Shown piece by piece: positions 17,855-28,494 of a DNA stretch of 64,000 bases (position 1 is its first letter; each line of letters begins with the position of its first letter). The DNA is from Gammaproteobacteria bacterium (GTDB lineage Bacteria; Pseudomonadota; Gammaproteobacteria; Pseudomonadales; Porticoccaceae): assembly GCA_016191205.1 (NCBI GenBank), contig JACPPB010000009.1, forward strand, positions 124,001-188,000, read 5' to 3'. A program made the translations under genes and the position numbers. Below the pieces are notes generated by a model. It saw only the letters and a list, made by a program, of their open reading frames with translations, was not told the origin of the DNA and searched no databases.

Positions 17855-19123
17855 ATGACGATCCTGGCGTTCGGCCTCAGCCACGACACCGCCCCGGTGG
17901 CGTTGCGCGAGCGTGTGGCATTTGCGCCCGAGGCCGTCGCGGATCATCTCCACCAGGTGCGGCGCGAACTGGGGCTCGACGAAGTGGCCATTCTCTCCAC
18001 CTGCAATCGCACCGAAATCTATGCGGCCGGCGCCGCCGGTTTCGACGCACTGTGCGGCTGGCTCGCGACCGTTCATGGCGTGGCGCGGGAAGAACTCGCC
18101 GGCGGTTGTTACGTCCATCGCGACGCGGATGCGGTGCGGCACATGATGCGGGTGGCGAGCGGCCTGGATTCGCTGGTGCTGGGCGAGCCGCAGATTCTCG
18201 GTCAACTCAAGTCGGCCTATGGGGTAGCGCAGAGCAGGGGCTCGGTGTCCACCCTGCTGGAGCCGGTGTTTCAGGCGGTGTTCGCAGCCGCCAAGCGGGT
18301 GCGCGCCGAGACCGCCATCGGCGCCAATCCGGTCTCGGTCGCCTATGCGGCCGTCGGGCTCGCGCGGCAGATCTTCGGCCGGCTGGACGGCGTGCGCGCC
18401 CTTTTGATCGGCGCCGGCGACACCATTGAACTCGTTGCCCGGCATTTGCACGACGCCGGAGTCGCGGGAATCACCTGCGCGAACCGGACCCTGGAGCGGG
18501 CGGCGGAACTCGCGGCGCGTTACGGCGCCAACGCCATCCTGCTCGCCGATCTGCCCGAGCACCTGCATCAGGCCGACGTGGTGATCTCATCCACCGCCAG
18601 CCAGTTGCCGGTGCTGGGCAAGGGCGCGGTGGAATCGGCGCTCAAGCGGCGTCGTCACCGGCCGATGCTGATGGTGGACATCGCCGTGCCCCGCGACATC
18701 GAGCCCGAGGTCGGCCAGCTCGACGATGTCTATCTGTATACAGTGGACGATCTGCGTGATGTGATCGACGAGGGTCGGCGCGCCCGCGAGGATGCCGCCG
18801 TTACCGCCACCGGGATTGTCGATGCCGAAGTGTCGCGCTGGCAGCGCCGGCAACTGGAGCGCGACGCGGTGGGTACCATCCGCGCCTTCCGCGACAGCGC
18901 CGCGACACTCCGGGATGCCGAGCTCGACAAGGCGCTGCGTGCCCTGGAGGCCGGACAGCCCGCCGAAGTCGTGGTGCGGCAACTGGCGCACGGCCTCACC
19001 AACAAACTGCTGCACCGCCCCACCGAACAACTGAAGCGGGTCGGGGAGGAAGGCCGCGAGGAACCGCTGCGCTGGCTCCGGAAGTTGTTCGACCACGATG
19101 ACTCAACCCCCGGCGCGACTTAA
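17855..19123 (+). CDS. hemA: Glutamyl-tRNA reductase
   Basis: 422 residues from the ATG at 17855 (MTILAFGLSHDTAPVALRERV); an in-frame GTG two codons earlier is less likely. The catalytic Cys is in ILSTCNRTEIY near residue 49. Then GEPQILGQ, the NADPH-binding domain (GAGDTIELVARHL), DIAVPRDIEP and the C-terminal dimerisation helices. It makes glutamate-1-semialdehyde, the first committed step of C5-pathway tetrapyrrole synthesis. First gene of hemA-prfA-prmC and divergent from the lolB row, as in E. coli. Confidence 0.97.
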   Translation: MTILAFGLSHDTAPVALRERVAFAPEAVADHLHQVRRELGLDEVAILSTCNRTEIYAAGAAGFDALCGWLATVHGVAREELAGGCYVHRDADAVRHMMRVASGLDSLVLGEPQILGQLKSAYGVAQSRGSVSTLLEPVFQAVFAAAKRVRAETAIGANPVSVAYAAVGLARQIFGRLDGVRALLIGAGDTIELVARHLHDAGVAGITCANRTLERAAELAARYGANAILLADLPEHLHQADVVISSTASQLPVLGKGAVESALKRRRHRPMLMVDIAVPRDIEPEVGQLDDVYLYTVDDLRDVIDEGRRAREDAAVTATGIVDAEVSRWQRRQLERDAVGTIRAFRDSAATLRDAELDKALRALEAGQPAEVVVRQLAHGLTNKLLHRPTEQLKRVGEEGREEPLRWLRKLFDHDDSTPGAT

Positions 19124-19176
19124 CTCCCGGCGGAACTTAGCCCCCGAAGAAAAGCGGCCGTTACCCTGGAGTTCCA

Positions 19177-20259
19177 ATGAAAGCCTCACTGCTCGCCAAG
19201 CTGGACCAGCTCGTCGAGCGCCACGAAGAGGTCGGGCATCTGCTCGGCTCCGCCGACGTGATCGCGGACCAGGATCGCTTTCGCGCGCTGTCCCGGGAAT
19301 ACGCCGAGCTCGAAGCCATCGCCGTCGCTTATCGGCGCTACCGCAAGGTGATGGCCGACAGCGCGGCGTCCACCGAGCTGCTGCGCGATGCCGACCCCGA
19401 GTTGCGCGCGCTCGCCCAGGACGATCTGGTGGCGGCGGAAACCGAGCGCGGCGAGCTGGAAGCAGAGTTGCAACTGCTCCTGCTGCCCAGGGATCCCAGC
19501 GACGATGCCAACGTGTTTCTCGAAATCCGCGCCGGCACCGGCGGCGACGAGGCCGCGATCTTTGCCGGCGACCTGTTCCGCATGTACTTCCGCTACGCCG
19601 AATCCCGCGGCTGGCGCATGGAGGTCATCAGCCAGCGTCCTGGCGAGCACGGCGGCTACAAGGAGATCATCAGCCGCATCGTCGGCGCCGGCGCCTACTC
19701 GCGCCTCAAATTCGAGTCCGGCGCGCACCGCGTGCAGCGTGTCCCGGCGACCGAATCCCAGGGCCGCATCCACACCTCCGCCTGCACCCTCGCGGTCATG
19801 CCCGAAGTGGCCGAAATCGACGGCGTGGTGATCAACCCCGCCGATCTGCGCATCGATACTTTCCGCTCCTCGGGAGCGGGCGGCCAGCACGTCAACGTCA
19901 CGGATTCCGCCGTGCGCATCACCCACCTGCCCACCGGGACCGTGGTGGAATGCCAGGACGAGCGTTCCCAGCACAAGAACCGCGCCAAGGCGATGGCACT
20001 GTTGCAGGCGCGCATCCTCGCCGGGATGCAGGACCGGCAGGCGCGCGAGCAGGCCGAACTGCGGCGCGGCCTGGTGGGCAGCGGCGATCGCTCCGAGCGC
20101 ATTCGCACCTACAACTATCCCCAGGGCCGGGTCACCGACCACCGCATCAACCTCACCATTTACCAGCTCGACAGCGTGCTCGACGGCGCGCTCGATGCGG
20201 TGATCGAGCCGCTGATCAACGAATACCGCACCGAACAGCTCGCGGCCCTCGCCGACTGA
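19177..20259 (+). CDS. prfA: Peptide chain release factor 1
   Basis: 360 residues, standard length. The peptidyl-hydrolysis motif GGQ is at about residues 235-237 in [17 protein letters not shown]. The decoding region reads [17 protein letters not shown] and includes a PAT-type recognition element (P-A-T at VPATES). RF1 ends translation at UAG and UAA. prmC, the methyltransferase of its GGQ glutamine, follows 2 bp after the stop, so the pair is co-translated. Confidence 0.98.
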   Translation: MKASLLAKLDQLVERHEEVGHLLGSADVIADQDRFRALSREYAELEAIAVAYRRYRKVMADSAASTELLRDADPELRALAQDDLVAAETERGELEAELQLLLLPRDPSDDANVFLEIRAGTGGDEAAIFAGDLFRMYFRYAESRGWRMEVISQRPGEHGGYKEIISRIVGAGAYSRLKFESGAHRVQRVPATESQGRIHTSACTLAVMPEVAEIDGVVINPADLRIDTFRSSGAGGQHVNVTDSAVRITHLPTGTVVECQDERSQHKNRAKAMALLQARILAGMQDRQAREQAELRRGLVGSGDRSERIRTYNYPQGRVTDHRINLTIYQLDSVLDGALDAVIEPLINEYRTEQLAALAD

Positions 20260-20261
20260 CG

Positions 20262-21089
20262 ATGGCCACCGTCGCGGAACTGCTGGCGCGCGCCGGCGAG
20301 CTGCGGGAGGTCGCGGCGAGCCATCGCCTCGATACCGAACTGCTGCTGTGCAAGGTGCTGGCGCGGGAGCGCGCGTTTCTTTATGCGCGTCCGGAAACCG
20401 CATTGACCGACGCGCAGGCGCGGCAATTCGACCACCTGTTCGCGCGCCGCAAGGGCGGTGAGCCGATGGCCTATATCCTGGGCGAACGGGAGTTCTGGAC
20501 GCTGCGCCTGAAGGTATCCCCGGCGACGCTGATCCCGCGCCCGGAAACCGAACTATTGGTGGAGCTGGCCCTCGCGCTGGTCGTGGAGTCCGCCGCGCGG
20601 GTGCTGGATCTGGGCACCGGCAGCGGCGCCATCGCGCTCGCCCTGGCGCGGGAACGACCCGCCTGGCAAGTCACCGGGATCGACAACGCCGCTGCGGCAC
20701 TGGCCGTCGCCGAGGCCAACCGGGTGGCGCTCGGGCTCGCCAATGTCCGATTTCGGCACGGCGACTGGTTGGGTGGAGAGACCGACCGTTATCACCTGAT
20801 TGCCGCCAACCCCCCCTATATCGACGCGGCCGATCCGCATCTCGCGCGCGGTGACGTGCGCTTCGAGCCGCGAGCGGCGCTGGTCGCCGCCGACGCGGGC
20901 ATGGCCGCGCTGCGCGCGATCATCGCCGGGGCGCCCGCGCACCTCCGCCCCGGGGGCTGGCTGCTGCTGGAGCACGGCAGCAGCCAGGGCGCGGCGGTGC
21001 GCGAATGCTGTGTCGCGGCGTTGCAGGAGGTGCGGACCTGGCACGATCTGGCGGGCTGCGAGCGGGTCACCGGCGGGCGCATGGCTTAA
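20262..21089 (+). CDS. prmC: Release-factor glutamine N5-methyltransferase
   Basis: 275 residues from the ATG at 20262. SAM-binding motif LDLGTGSGAIALALA near residue 110 and catalytic NPPY near residue 183, with the PrmC N-terminal helical domain (MAYILGEREFW, RPETELLVE). It methylates Gln of the GGQ motif in RF1/RF2. The start sits next to the prfA stop. The same frame is open far upstream through prfA, but that part only shadows prfA. Confidence 0.96.
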   Translation: MATVAELLARAGELREVAASHRLDTELLLCKVLARERAFLYARPETALTDAQARQFDHLFARRKGGEPMAYILGEREFWTLRLKVSPATLIPRPETELLVELALALVVESAARVLDLGTGSGAIALALARERPAWQVTGIDNAAAALAVAEANRVALGLANVRFRHGDWLGGETDRYHLIAANPPYIDAADPHLARGDVRFEPRAALVAADAGMAALRAIIAGAPAHLRPGGWLLLEHGSSQGAAVRECCVAALQEVRTWHDLAGCERVTGGRMA

Positions 21090-21128
21090 CATTCGCCACC
21101 TGAAAATCATCATGACGACGGGGGCACC

Positions 21129-22145
21129 ATGAAAATCGACAGCAGTTTCAGTTTCGGCGACCGGCTCGATGACATCGCCGCGATCCAGGCCGAATTTCAG
21201 GCGCGCGAACGTCTGGGTTTCGACGGCGTGGTCACTGCCGAAATCCGCAACGATCCGTTTCTGGTGGTGGGCATGGGCGCGGCGGTCACGCAGCGGATCG
21301 AACTGCGCACCGGGATCGCCGTGGCCTTTGCGCGCAGTCCGATGACGACCGCCTATACCGCGCACGATCTCAATGTCTACTCGCGTGGCCGTTTTACGCT
21401 CGGACTCGGCTCGCAGATCCAGGCGCATATCACCAAACGCTTCGGCATGCCCTGGCACGGGCCGGCGCAGCAGATGGCGGAATTCATTCGCGCGCTGCAC
21501 GCCATCTGGGATTGCTGGTACGACGGCAAACCGCTCAATTTTCGTGGCGAGTGTTACCGCCACACGCTGATGACGCCGGATTTCACCCCGCTCAATACCC
21601 GGTACGGGCGCCCCCGAGTGGTGATGGCGGCCGTGGGTCCGCTGATGATCAACGCCGCCGCGCGCGAAGCCGACGGCATTCTCATTCATACTTTTTGCAC
21701 GCCGAAGTATCTGGAAGAGGAAATCCTGCCGCGCATCGATGCCACGCTCGCGGAGCGCGGCCGTCGGCGCGAGGATTTCGAGGTGTCGTTCCCGCCCTTC
21801 GTGGTCACTGGCCGCACCGAGGAGGAATTCGAGGCCGCCAAACAGCGCGTCAAGTACCGGATCGCCTTCTACGGTTCGACGCCGGCTTACCGTCCGGTGC
21901 TCGAATGCCACGGCTGGGAGGGTCTGCAACCCAAGCTCAATCAACTGTCGAAAAACAACGGCTGGGACCGGATGCCGGATCTGATCAGCGACGAGATCCT
22001 GGAAACCTTTGCCGTGGTGGGAGAGCCGCGCCAGGTCGCCCAACAGATCAAGGCGCGTTACGGTCATCTGGTGGATCGGTTGACCCTGGAAAGCGGTTTG
22101 CCGGAGGACGTCCTGAGCGAGCAGATCCGGATCATGCGGGGGTAA
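21129..22145 (+). CDS. LLM-class oxidoreductase, F420-dependent type (TIGR03617-like)
   Basis: 338 residues of the luciferase-like monooxygenase TIM-barrel fold: ERLGFDGVVTAEIRNDPF, RIELRTGIAVAFARSPMTTAYTA, GRFTLGLGSQIQAHITKRFGMPW. This pattern is that of the probable F420-dependent oxidoreductases seen in mycobacteria and many steroid- or fatty-acid-degrading proteobacteria. Whether the cofactor is F420 or FMN cannot be decided here, and no F420-biosynthesis genes are in the window. It follows prmC by 39 bp, probably with its own translation start (GGGGGCACC before ATG). Confidence 0.8.
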   Translation: MKIDSSFSFGDRLDDIAAIQAEFQARERLGFDGVVTAEIRNDPFLVVGMGAAVTQRIELRTGIAVAFARSPMTTAYTAHDLNVYSRGRFTLGLGSQIQAHITKRFGMPWHGPAQQMAEFIRALHAIWDCWYDGKPLNFRGECYRHTLMTPDFTPLNTRYGRPRVVMAAVGPLMINAAAREADGILIHTFCTPKYLEEEILPRIDATLAERGRRREDFEVSFPPFVVTGRTEEEFEAAKQRVKYRIAFYGSTPAYRPVLECHGWEGLQPKLNQLSKNNGWDRMPDLISDEILETFAVVGEPRQVAQQIKARYGHLVDRLTLESGLPEDVLSEQIRIMRG

Positions 22146-22545
22146 CGAGCAAACCCTCCCGCAGGCATTTTTCGGCATGAAGAAAGTGAAGCGGCGGGGT
22201 GTGGGGAAAAAATGTCGGATCATCCGGCGCGCCTGACAGTGTCCCAGCTTCAGCGCGCCAGACTGTAGGGTAGCCGTGGTGCTCGCAGGTGGAGTGCGGC
22301 CTGCCGGGTCGAAATTGAACGCACTGCGGTTGATAGCGGCGTGCCAGACGACGTTCCCTGTTTCTCTCGCCCGACTGTGGCCACGGGCGACTCCGGAGGC
22401 GAATGATGCTCCGTGCCGAAACTACGCCAACGCATTCGCCCTCTGCCGCTATCGCGCAGGATGTTCGCTTGACAGCGACTCCAGCGCTGGGGGATAAGAT
22501 CAGCCCTGGCGATCCACTTTTGACCACCCCCTTTGGAGCAGCTCC
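22146..22545. other. 400-bp intergenic region
   Basis: No convincing gene in either strand; the open frames here lack family features and shadow each other. Near the right end TTGACA (22469-22474) and GATAAG (22493-22498), 18 bp apart, could be the promoter of the methyltransferase at 22546. No repeat or terminator is clear. Confidence 0.45.
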
Positions 22546-23166
22546 GTGAGCCTCTACGAAAAAATGTTTCTGGCGCCGTTCATCAACTGCGCCTGCGGCA
22601 CCAAGCCGATCATGTACCAGCGCAAAAAGGTGGTGCCCCTGTGCTCCGGCCGGGTGCTGGAGGTGGGCATGGGATCGGCGCTCAATCTGGCGCTCTACGA
22701 TCAATCCAGGGTGGAGTTCGTGTGGGGCCTGGAGCCCTCGGCGGCGATGCGCGCCAAGGCGCGAGCCAACCTCGAGAAGTCGCCCATCGAAGTGAAGCTG
22801 ATCGACCTGCCCGGCGAACAGATTCCCCTCGACGACAACAGCGTGGATACGGTGCTGCTCACCTACACCCTGTGCACGATCCCGGACTGGCACGGCGCGT
22901 TGCGCCAGATGCGGCGGGTGCTCAAGCCGGGCGGCAAGCTGGTGTTCACCGAACACGGGCGCGCGCCCGACGCCGGAGTGCGCAAATGGCAGGACCGCAT
23001 CAACCCGGTGTGGAAGAAATTCGCCGGCGGCTGCAATCTGAACCGGCCGATTCCGGAACTGCTCCAGGAGAGCGGCTTCACGCTCGAACAGCTCGACAAG
23101 ATGTACCTGCCTTCCACGCCGCGCCTGTTCGGCTACAACTATTGGGGCGTGGCGCGGATCGCCTGA
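22546..23166 (+). CDS. Class I SAM-dependent methyltransferase
   Basis: 206 residues starting at a GTG (22546). SAM-binding motif I is LEVGMGSALNLALY near residue 41, the acidic motif II lies in VWGLEPSAAM, and a late motif is LRQMRRVLKPGGKLVFTEHG, so the fold is complete. It resembles UbiE/phosphatidylethanolamine-type small methyltransferases (Methyltransf_11), but the acceptor cannot be named. An N-terminal CACGT pattern and no membrane segment are seen. A promoter candidate lies at 22469-22498. The gene stands alone before an RNA helicase gene. Confidence 0.8.
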   Translation: MSLYEKMFLAPFINCACGTKPIMYQRKKVVPLCSGRVLEVGMGSALNLALYDQSRVEFVWGLEPSAAMRAKARANLEKSPIEVKLIDLPGEQIPLDDNSVDTVLLTYTLCTIPDWHGALRQMRRVLKPGGKLVFTEHGRAPDAGVRKWQDRINPVWKKFAGGCNLNRPIPELLQESGFTLEQLDKMYLPSTPRLFGYNYWGVARIA

Positions 23167-23286
23167 AGCGACTGAACGTGCCGGTCCGGCGCTACCCCCG
23201 TGCTACAATCACACCGCTTTTCAATCCCGCCGCTCTTTTCGCAGTCCTCGGGGCGGCCGCAACCGGAGTCGTCAATAATTTCCAGC

Positions 23287-24591
23287 ATGAATGATGCCCA
23301 GCAGCCAAGCCCGAAGGCCACCGGATCGGGCCGCCGCCCCCGTGGGCGCGGCAATCGCGCCGACACGGTCGTCCCCGCCGCGCCGGCGGACTGGAGTCCC
23401 GACCAATTCCCGGTTGAGCCCCAGGCGGGCATGGTACGGTTTCAGGACCTCGATCTCGCGCCGGATTTGCTGCATGCCATCGCCGATCTCGGATTTCGCT
23501 ACTGTTCGCCGATCCAGGCGCGCGCGCTGCCGTTTGCGCTGCGCGGCCATGACGTGGTGGGCAAGGCCCAGACCGGCACCGGGAAAACCGCCGCTTTCCT
23601 GATCACCATCATCACCGATCTGCTGGATAACCCGGTCGAGGGCGAGCGTTTCGCCGGTGAAGCGCGCTCGCTGGTGATTGCTCCGACGCGGGAGCTGGTG
23701 ATGCAGATCGCCGAAGACGCGAAGGACCTGTGCAAGTACACCGATCTGGAGGTTCACACCCTCGTCGGCGGCATGGATTACGACAAGCAGCGCCAGCACC
23801 TGCACCAGCGCCACTGCGACATCCTGGTGGCGACGCCCGGCCGCCTGCTCGATTTCTGCAACAGCCGCGATGTCTACCTCGATCAGGCCGAGATTCTGGT
23901 GATCGACGAGGCGGACCGCATGCTGGACATGGGCTTCATTCCCCAGGTGCGCCGCATCGTCCGCCTGACCCCCAACAAGGCCGAACACCGCCAGACCCTG
24001 ATGTTCTCCGCCACCTTCACCGACGACGTCCACCGCTTGGCGGAGCAATGGACCGAGCGCCCCGTGTTCGTCGAGATCGAGCCCGAGCGGGTGGCAGCCG
24101 AATCGGTGAACCAGCGGGTGTTCATCACCGAGGCGCGCAAGAAATTCGCGTTGCTGCGCAATCTGCTCCGCGATCCTGATGTGGAGAGCGCCATCGTGTT
24201 CGCCAATCGCCGCGATCAGTGCCGCAAGCTCCAGGAGCGTCTGCGCGCTGCGGGAATCGAGGTGGGATTGCTGTCCGGCGAAGTCGCCCAGAACCAGCGT
24301 GTGCGTACCCTCGACGCTTTCAAAAGCGGCAAATTGAAAGTGCTGGTCGCCACCGACGTGGCCGGGCGCGGCCTCCATGTCGACGGCATCAGCCACGTCA
24401 TCAACTACACCTTGCCGGAAGAGCCCGAGGACTATGTCCATCGCATCGGGCGCACCGGGCGCGCCGGCAAGACCGGCACCTCGATCAGTTTCGCCTGCGA
24501 GGACGATGCCTTTCTGCTCGAACCCATCGGCGTGCTGCTCGGCAAAACCCTCGACTGCGAACAGCCCCCCGAGGAACTGCTCCAGGGCTGA
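23287..24591 (+). CDS. rhlB: DEAD-box ATP-dependent RNA helicase (RhlB type)
   Basis: 434 residues from the ATG at 23287. A basic low-complexity N-terminus ([12 protein letters not shown]) precedes the helicase core: Q motif ([14 protein letters not shown]), motif [16 protein letters not shown] as [16 protein letters not shown] as FSATF, and motif [15 protein letters not shown]. The sequence [21 protein letters not shown] and the overall layout match RhlB of gammaproteobacteria, which joins RNase E in the degradosome. The C-terminal tail is short. RhlE/SrmB-like assignment is less likely but not excluded. Confidence 0.85.
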   Translation: MNDAQQPSPKATGSGRRPRGRGNRADTVVPAAPADWSPDQFPVEPQAGMVRFQDLDLAPDLLHAIADLGFRYCSPIQARALPFALRGHDVVGKAQTGTGKTAAFLITIITDLLDNPVEGERFAGEARSLVIAPTRELVMQIAEDAKDLCKYTDLEVHTLVGGMDYDKQRQHLHQRHCDILVATPGRLLDFCNSRDVYLDQAEILVIDEADRMLDMGFIPQVRRIVRLTPNKAEHRQTLMFSATFTDDVHRLAEQWTERPVFVEIEPERVAAESVNQRVFITEARKKFALLRNLLRDPDVESAIVFANRRDQCRKLQERLRAAGIEVGLLSGEVAQNQRVRTLDAFKSGKLKVLVATDVAGRGLHVDGISHVINYTLPEEPEDYVHRIGRTGRAGKTGTSISFACEDDAFLLEPIGVLLGKTLDCEQPPEELLQG

Positions 24592-24689
24592 GACCGGGCT
24601 CCGCCTCCGGCGCCGCAAACTGGCGCCGGGTTTTGCCGGTACCGACTTGATGCCACAATGCCGGCCTCAATCACGCACGGGCCGGCGCC

Positions 24690-25889
24690 ATGTCCAAACC
24701 CCTCGCGGGCGTCCGCGTCCTCGATCTGACCCACATCCTCTCCGGCCCCTTCGCCACCATGACGCTCGCCGATCTCGGCGCCGAAGTGGTCAAGGTGGAA
24801 CCGCCGGAAGGCGAGCGTACCCGACGCCTGCTGGCCAACGACCCCAAACATTCCATTGCCGGCATGGGTGCTTATTTTCTGTGCCTGTCGCGCAACAAGA
24901 AAAGCCTGGTGATCGATCTCAAGACCGCTGCCGGGCGCGAACTTTTTTATGAGCTGGTTGCCCACGCCGACCTCGTGTGCGACAACTTCAGCGTCGGCGT
25001 CACCGCCAAGCTCGGCATCGACCACGATCGCCTCGCCGCCATCAACCCGCGCATCATCACCTGTTCGGTCACGGGTTTTGGCGAGACCGGCCCCGGGCGC
25101 AACCGCACCGCCTTCGACCAGGTCGTGCAGGCCTATGGCGGCAACATGTCCATCACCGGCAACGATGCCGGGCATCCGCTGCGCTCGGGGCTGCCCATCG
25201 CCGATCTCGGCGGCAGCCTGTTCGGGCTGGTGGGCATCCTCACCGCCCTTTACGAGCGCGAGCGCAGCGGCCGCGGCCAGCATCTCGACATCTCCATGCT
25301 GGACGGCCAGATCGCCATGATGAGTTACATGGCCACCATGTACTTTCTCTCGGGTGAAGACCCGGAGCCGATCGGCAACTCCCATTTCGTCCATGTGCCC
25401 TACAACAGCTTTCGCACCCGGGACGGCTTCATCGTGATCGCGGTGATCTTCGACGAGTTCTGGCAGAGTCTGCTGGAAGTGCTCGGCGCCGAGGATCTGC
25501 GCAAGCCCGAGTTCGACCATCAGCCCGGTCGGCTCGCCAACAAAGTCTTTATCGAAGGTCGGGTGGGCGAGATCTTCGCGACCAACACCAACGCTTACTG
25601 GCTCGAACGCCTGGAAGCCGTGCGCATTCCCTGTGCGCCCATGAACACCTTCAGCCAGGCGCTCGCCGATCCCCAGGTGCGCCACCGCGACATGGTGGTC
25701 GAGGTCGGCCACCCCGACGGCGGGCGCACCCGGGCGCCGGGCAACCCGATCAAGCTCTCGCGCAGCGATCCCGCCACCTTCGATCCCGCGCCGACGCTCG
25801 GGCAACACACCGACCAGGTGCTGGCGGGATGGCTCGGGCTCGATGCCGCCGGCATTGCGCGCTGGCGCGAGGCTGGCGCCACGCGCTAG
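24690..25889 (+). CDS. Class III (CaiB/BaiF) CoA transferase
   Basis: 399 residues: N-terminal GVRVLDLTHILSGPFATMTLADLGAEVVKVEPP, the SVTGFGETGPGRNRTAFD loop, and LDISMLDGQIAMM containing the Asp expected to carry the acyl-CoA anhydride. Family III enzymes move CoA between organic acids, for example formyl, carnitine, succinyl or mesaconyl. The substrate is not predictable. It is followed 67 bp later by an aldehyde dehydrogenase gene, which could supply the acid. A second, distinct family member is at 55753-56976. Confidence 0.9.
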   Translation: MSKPLAGVRVLDLTHILSGPFATMTLADLGAEVVKVEPPEGERTRRLLANDPKHSIAGMGAYFLCLSRNKKSLVIDLKTAAGRELFYELVAHADLVCDNFSVGVTAKLGIDHDRLAAINPRIITCSVTGFGETGPGRNRTAFDQVVQAYGGNMSITGNDAGHPLRSGLPIADLGGSLFGLVGILTALYERERSGRGQHLDISMLDGQIAMMSYMATMYFLSGEDPEPIGNSHFVHVPYNSFRTRDGFIVIAVIFDEFWQSLLEVLGAEDLRKPEFDHQPGRLANKVFIEGRVGEIFATNTNAYWLERLEAVRIPCAPMNTFSQALADPQVRHRDMVVEVGHPDGGRTRAPGNPIKLSRSDPATFDPAPTLGQHTDQVLAGWLGLDAAGIARWREAGATR

Positions 25890-25956
25890 CGTTTGCCGTC
25901 ATCCCCGCCAGGGTCTAGCATCGGAACCAGCTTGCGGACCTTGACGGAGACCAACA

Positions 25957-27375
25957 ATGATAATTCGCGACAAGTTCTACATTGACGGTGCCTGGGTAAT
26001 GCCCGTGGGCACCGGCACTTTGGAAGTCATCGACGCCTCCACCGAAGCGGTGATGGGCCGCGTCCCGGACGGGGTCGAAGCCGATGCCAACCGCGCGGTC
26101 GAGGCCGCCGCCCGCGCCTTCGAGACCTGGGGCCAGACCAGCGCCCCGGAACGCCGCGCCCTGCTGATGAAACTGCGCGCAGGCCTCGCTGCCCGCGTCG
26201 ATGAGCTGGGTGAAATCATGGCCGGCGAAGTGGGCATGCCGCTCGCCATGAGCAAGAACATCCAGGCCGGCCTGCCGCTGGTCAGCATCGACAATTTCGT
26301 CAAAATCCTGGCCGACTACCCGTTCGAGGAGCGCATCGAAAACTCGCTGGTGGTGAAGGAGCCCGTCGGCGTGGTCGCCGCCATCACGCCTTGGAACTAC
26401 CCCCTGCACCAGGTCATGGCCAAGGTCTGCCCGGCGCTCGCCGCCGGCTGCACCGTGATCGTCAAGCCCAGCGAAGTCGCCCCTCTCGCCGCCTTTGTGC
26501 TGGCCGAAGAGGTGCATCGCGCGGGCTTCCCGCCCGGGGTGTTCAACCTGATCACCGGCGTCGGCCCGGTGGCGGGCGAGGCGCTGGCGCGCCATCCCAA
26601 GGTGGACATGGTGTCCTTCACCGGCTCCACCCGCGCCGGCAAGCGCGTCGCCGAGCTGGCGTCGCAAACCGTCAAGCGCGTGGCGCTGGAACTGGGCGGC
26701 AAGTCGGCTTCCATCATTCTGGAAGACGCCGACATCGAAGACGCGGTGCGCGGCACCGTCAACGACTGCTACTTCAACAGCGGCCAGACCTGCTCCGCCC
26801 ACACCCGCATGCTGGTCCCTCGCGCCGCCTACGCGCGCGCCGCGAAGAAAGCCCGGGAAGTGGCCGAGTCCTTCACCCTGGGCCAGTCGGCCGATCCCAG
26901 AGCCAAGCTCGGGCCGCTGATCTCCAGGACCCAGCAGGAGCGGGTGCGCGGCTACATCCGCAAGGGCATCGAGGAAGGCGCCGAACTGCTGACTGGCGGC
27001 GCGGAACAACCGGACAATCTGCCCAAGGGTTTTTTCGTGAAGCCGACGGTATTCGGCAATGTGTCCCCCGACATGACCATCGCCCAGGAAGAGATCTTCG
27101 GCCCGGTGCTCAGCATCATCCCCTACGACACCGAAGACGAAGCCGTGGCAATTGCCAACGGCACGGTCTACGGCCTCTCCAGCGGGGTCTGGTCGTCGGA
27201 TGCAAATCACGCCCGCCGCGTGGCGCGGCGCATCCGCGCCGGCCAGGTCGTCATCAACGGTGGCAGCTTCAACATGCTGGCGCCTTTCGGCGGCTACAAG
27301 CAGTCCGGCCACGGGCGCGAGCATGGGCCCTATGCGCTGGATGAATACTTGCAGACCAAGTCGTTGCAGATGTGA
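25957..27375 (+). CDS. NAD(P)-dependent aldehyde dehydrogenase
   Basis: 472 residues with the full ALDH set: catalytic Asn in TPWNYPLHQ, Glu in [10 protein letters not shown], nucleophilic Cys in [13 protein letters not shown] near residue 277 and EIFGPVLSI near the C-terminus. It oxidises an aldehyde to the acid, with a broad family substrate range. The closest look is that of medium-chain/aromatic ALDHs of catabolic loci. Downstream is a CoA-transferase-unrelated gap with a GC hairpin at 27385-27404. Confidence 0.92.
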   Translation: MIIRDKFYIDGAWVMPVGTGTLEVIDASTEAVMGRVPDGVEADANRAVEAAARAFETWGQTSAPERRALLMKLRAGLAARVDELGEIMAGEVGMPLAMSKNIQAGLPLVSIDNFVKILADYPFEERIENSLVVKEPVGVVAAITPWNYPLHQVMAKVCPALAAGCTVIVKPSEVAPLAAFVLAEEVHRAGFPPGVFNLITGVGPVAGEALARHPKVDMVSFTGSTRAGKRVAELASQTVKRVALELGGKSASIILEDADIEDAVRGTVNDCYFNSGQTCSAHTRMLVPRAAYARAAKKAREVAESFTLGQSADPRAKLGPLISRTQQERVRGYIRKGIEEGAELLTGGAEQPDNLPKGFFVKPTVFGNVSPDMTIAQEEIFGPVLSIIPYDTEDEAVAIANGTVYGLSSGVWSSDANHARRVARRIRAGQVVINGGSFNMLAPFGGYKQSGHGREHGPYALDEYLQTKSLQM

Positions 27376-27696
27376 GTTGATCCCGGCCTGCGGAGCCGCA
27401 GGCCCTATAACCCGAAGCGGAGCCGCACCCGTGGCCGCGCTTGATATCGGATTCGATGGAGGTGGAAGATTTGGTGTTTAATCGGCAATGACCCGGCGCA
27501 TATCAACTCACCCGTCGCCAACCAGCTGTTCAATGGCAAGTCGAGGGAGCATTCGCCAGGTCTGGTCAATTTCCGACTGACGATTATCAGCGAGGCAATG
27601 GCTTGAAAAATGCGGGGCGCTTCTGCCCATCGACAAACCACTGAGTGACAATGCGACAGTTCCCGTCGCCGGATTGTTACTAACCGGGAGATCATC
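27376..27696. other. 321-bp intergenic region with a GC-rich hairpin
   Basis: A perfect 9-bp stem GGCCTGCGG/CCGCAGGCC (27385-27404) begins 10 bp after the aldehyde dehydrogenase stop. It has no T tract, so it is at best a weak terminator or an mRNA end-stabilising hairpin. The rest shows no supported gene. An SD-like GGGAG precedes the ATG at 27697. Confidence 0.5.
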
Positions 27697-27987
27697 ATGA
27701 CCAAACCAGCATCGTTGGCGGAAGCCATAGAGCAATTGGAGAAGGAAGGCAGTGTAGCCGCAAAAGAAGTGAAGGCGTTTGTCGAAAGAGATTTACACGA
27801 CATCAAGCAGGCGCTGGCGGAATTGCAGCCCTATGTGGCCGGGCTGAAATCCGGCCTCAACAAGGACGTCAAACAGGTGCAGCAACAAATTGAACATTCC
27901 GTTGAGGAACGTCCCTGGGCGGCGATGGGTATTGTCGGATTGACCGGATTTGTTCTCGGTGTGCTGTTCGGAAGCGGGCGTAAATGA
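27697..27987 (+). CDS. DUF883 (ElaB/YqjD-type) membrane-anchored protein
   Basis: 96 residues: a helical, charged N-terminal two-thirds (coiled-coil-like, EQLEKEGSVAAKEVKAFVERD), then VEERPWAAMGIVGLTGFVLGVLFGSGRK, the C-terminal single membrane span with a glycine zipper and the ERPW motif typical of DUF883. E. coli homologues YqjD and ElaB are inner-membrane proteins that bind stationary-phase ribosomes. The stop overlaps the next start (ATGA). Assignment to family is firm; role is by analogy. Confidence 0.85.
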   Translation: MTKPASLAEAIEQLEKEGSVAAKEVKAFVERDLHDIKQALAELQPYVAGLKSGLNKDVKQVQQQIEHSVEERPWAAMGIVGLTGFVLGVLFGSGRK

Positions 27988-28364
27988 AGTTACGCGGAGT
28001 TGCACGCACGCTGAGCCGGCTGTTGCAGGTTTTGATGCTCAGGGCAGCGTGGGCGCAGTGTAAGCACGAGACAGTACTCGCTTATATCAGATTCCTGCGA
28101 GCCATGCGGAAGGGGTCAGCGCTTTACCTCTTGGCCCTGTTTTTTCTTCAGGCGTTGGTTGTCGGTTTTTTTGGCAGTAGTGTGATCATCGTTCTTCTGG
28201 CTACCGAAGATCCCCGCACGCGATTGTGGGCCTTGCTTGCCATTTTCATGACCGCGTTGCTGGCGTCGCTGGGGGGCATCGCCTACCTGCTTTCGGAGCG
28301 CGTCTGGTTCAAGGCGTCCGGCGCGGAAAAACACGTTAAAAGCGTTCTCGAGTCCGAGCAATAG
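27984..28364 (+). CDS. Small two-span inner-membrane protein (YqjE-like)
   Basis: 126 residues with two long hydrophobic segments at about 43-72 (LYLLALFFLQALVVGFFGSS...) and 80-105 (LWALLAIFMTALLASLGGIA). Position directly behind a DUF883 gene, with a 4-bp overlap, is that of YqjE (holin superfamily III/phage_holin_3_6) in E. coli. Identity rests on size, topology and synteny; I do not see a diagnostic motif. A role in stationary-phase or envelope stress is inferred only. Confidence 0.6.
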   Translation: MKLRGVARTLSRLLQVLMLRAAWAQCKHETVLAYIRFLRAMRKGSALYLLALFFLQALVVGFFGSSVIIVLLATEDPRTRLWALLAIFMTALLASLGGIAYLLSERVWFKASGAEKHVKSVLESEQ

Positions 28365-28494
28365 TTGAAGGCTGTCAACGGCGTTCCCATGGCGCGCCGA
28401 ACACCTTGTTCGGCAGTTCGGCAGGCTGCAACCATCGCGTCACTGCCGGGATCACCGGCAGGCTTTCCCATCGACGCGGCGGAGCGGGCGCGGT

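Noticed and set aside
22132-22956. A 274-codon minus-strand frame over the 22146-22545 gap and the methyltransferase
   Set aside because: Shadow of the methyltransferase in its first half, no start signal, no domain.
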